Source: Candidatus Omnitrophota bacterium (GTDB lineage Bacteria; Omnitrophota; Gorgyraeia; Pluralincolimonadales; Pluralincolimonadaceae). Taken from it: 6,499 nt of DNA. Under the pieces are notes generated by a model. It worked only from the letters and a program-made list of their open reading frames with translations, ran no database searches and had not been told where the DNA came from. This document shows positions 6,208-6,499 of this stretch, one piece after another. The stretch's first letter is position 1. Each line of letters begins with the position of its first letter. The stretch lies in the NCBI GenBank assembly GCA_028706795.1, contig JAQTVK010000058.1, positions 1 through 6,499 on the forward strand, given 5' to 3'. The position numbers were made by a program, and so were the translations under genes.

Positions 6208-6499
6208 TTACTGTGATTCAGGGGACTTAGAAGCGGTAGTAACCGTAACTTTCTTGAGATATTTTATTTCGCTTAAGACCATCCCTGTCCCGAGCGCGAC
6301 CGCGGTTATCGGGTCCTCCGCAATGTGGACGGGAAGGCCGGTCTGTTCCGAAAGGAGCTTGTCCAGGCCCCTCAGTAATCCGCCGCCGCCTGCCAATACC
6401 ATCCCGCGCTCTATGAGGTCGGCGGAAAGTTCCGGCGGTGTGCGCTCGAGGGTTATCCTGACCGCTTCTACTATCGCGGCGATCGGCTCGGCGAGCGCT
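6208..6499 (-). CDS. mreB: MreB actin-like cytoskeletal protein, C-terminal 96 residues (start lies beyond right edge)
   Basis: The visible 96 codons encode the end of subdomain IB/IIA of an MreB-type actin homologue: ALAEPIAAIVEAVRITLERT, then LSADLIERGMVLAGGG, LLRGLD and LPVHIAEDPITAVALGTG. The LAGGG element is the adenosine/phosphate-binding glycine cluster of the actin fold. MreB forms ATP-dependent membrane-associated filaments that steer side-wall synthesis. About 250 N-terminal residues of the usual 330-350 are missing because of the window edge, not a lesion. After the conserved GTGMVL the protein continues for about 20 residues with a Thr/Ser-containing tail (KKVTVTTASKSPESQ), slightly longer than many MreB proteins. 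The stop is TAA, 5 nt before mreC. Any operon promoter would lie upstream of this gene, outside the window. Confidence 0.95.
   Translation of the reverse strand, partial: ALAEPIAAIVEAVRITLERTPPELSADLIERGMVLAGGGGLLRGLDKLLSEQTGLPVHIAEDPITAVALGTGMVLSEIKYLKKVTVTTASKSPESQ

Noticed and set aside
6208..6499. A truncated or degraded mreB
   Set aside because: The open frame runs to the window edge with intact conserved motifs, so the missing N-terminus is only a window cut.

Overview
The window is one co-directional block, entirely on the minus strand, so it reads from high to low coordinates. It carries the canonical rod-shape (elongasome) cluster of a Gram-negative-type rod: the 3' end of mreB, then mreC, mreD, mrdA (PBP2) and rodA. 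These are followed by a radical SAM protein of unknown function (TIGR03960-like) and, behind its own strong-looking promoter, the start of a membrane HAMP-domain signalling protein that runs off the left edge. I see no RNA genes, mobile elements, CRISPR arrays or integration sites. About 98% of the window is coding.

Genes are packed very tightly. mreB/mreC are separated by 5 nt, mreC/mreD overlap by 4 nt (ATGA), mreD/mrdA are separated by 16 nt, mrdA/rodA overlap by 4 nt (ATGA), and rodA/radical SAM overlap by 1 nt (TGATG). This argues for a single polycistronic transcript with translational coupling. The only gap of note is the AT-rich 71-nt stretch at 350-420. It holds a sigma70-type promoter (TTGACA, 17 nt, TATACT) with a small perfect palindrome in the spacer, and no recognisable terminator.

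The genes form one machine. MreB filaments on the inner face of the membrane position MreC and MreD. These in turn activate the RodA glycosyltransferase/PBP2 transpeptidase pair that builds side-wall peptidoglycan. The radical SAM gene's position after rodA matches a gene order I recall from other phyla such as Clostridia, but its job is not established. The HAMP protein starts a separate transcription unit and its output domain lies outside the window.

Taxonomy is uncertain. The complete elongasome, moderately GC-rich codon use and the N-terminal style of the HAMP protein would fit an uncultured diderm lineage such as Omnitrophota. That is a weak impression from family resemblance, not a demonstration. 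The window is mostly ordinary housekeeping DNA. The best leads are the apparently shortened radical SAM protein without its usual partner, and the promoter/palindrome in front of the HAMP gene.
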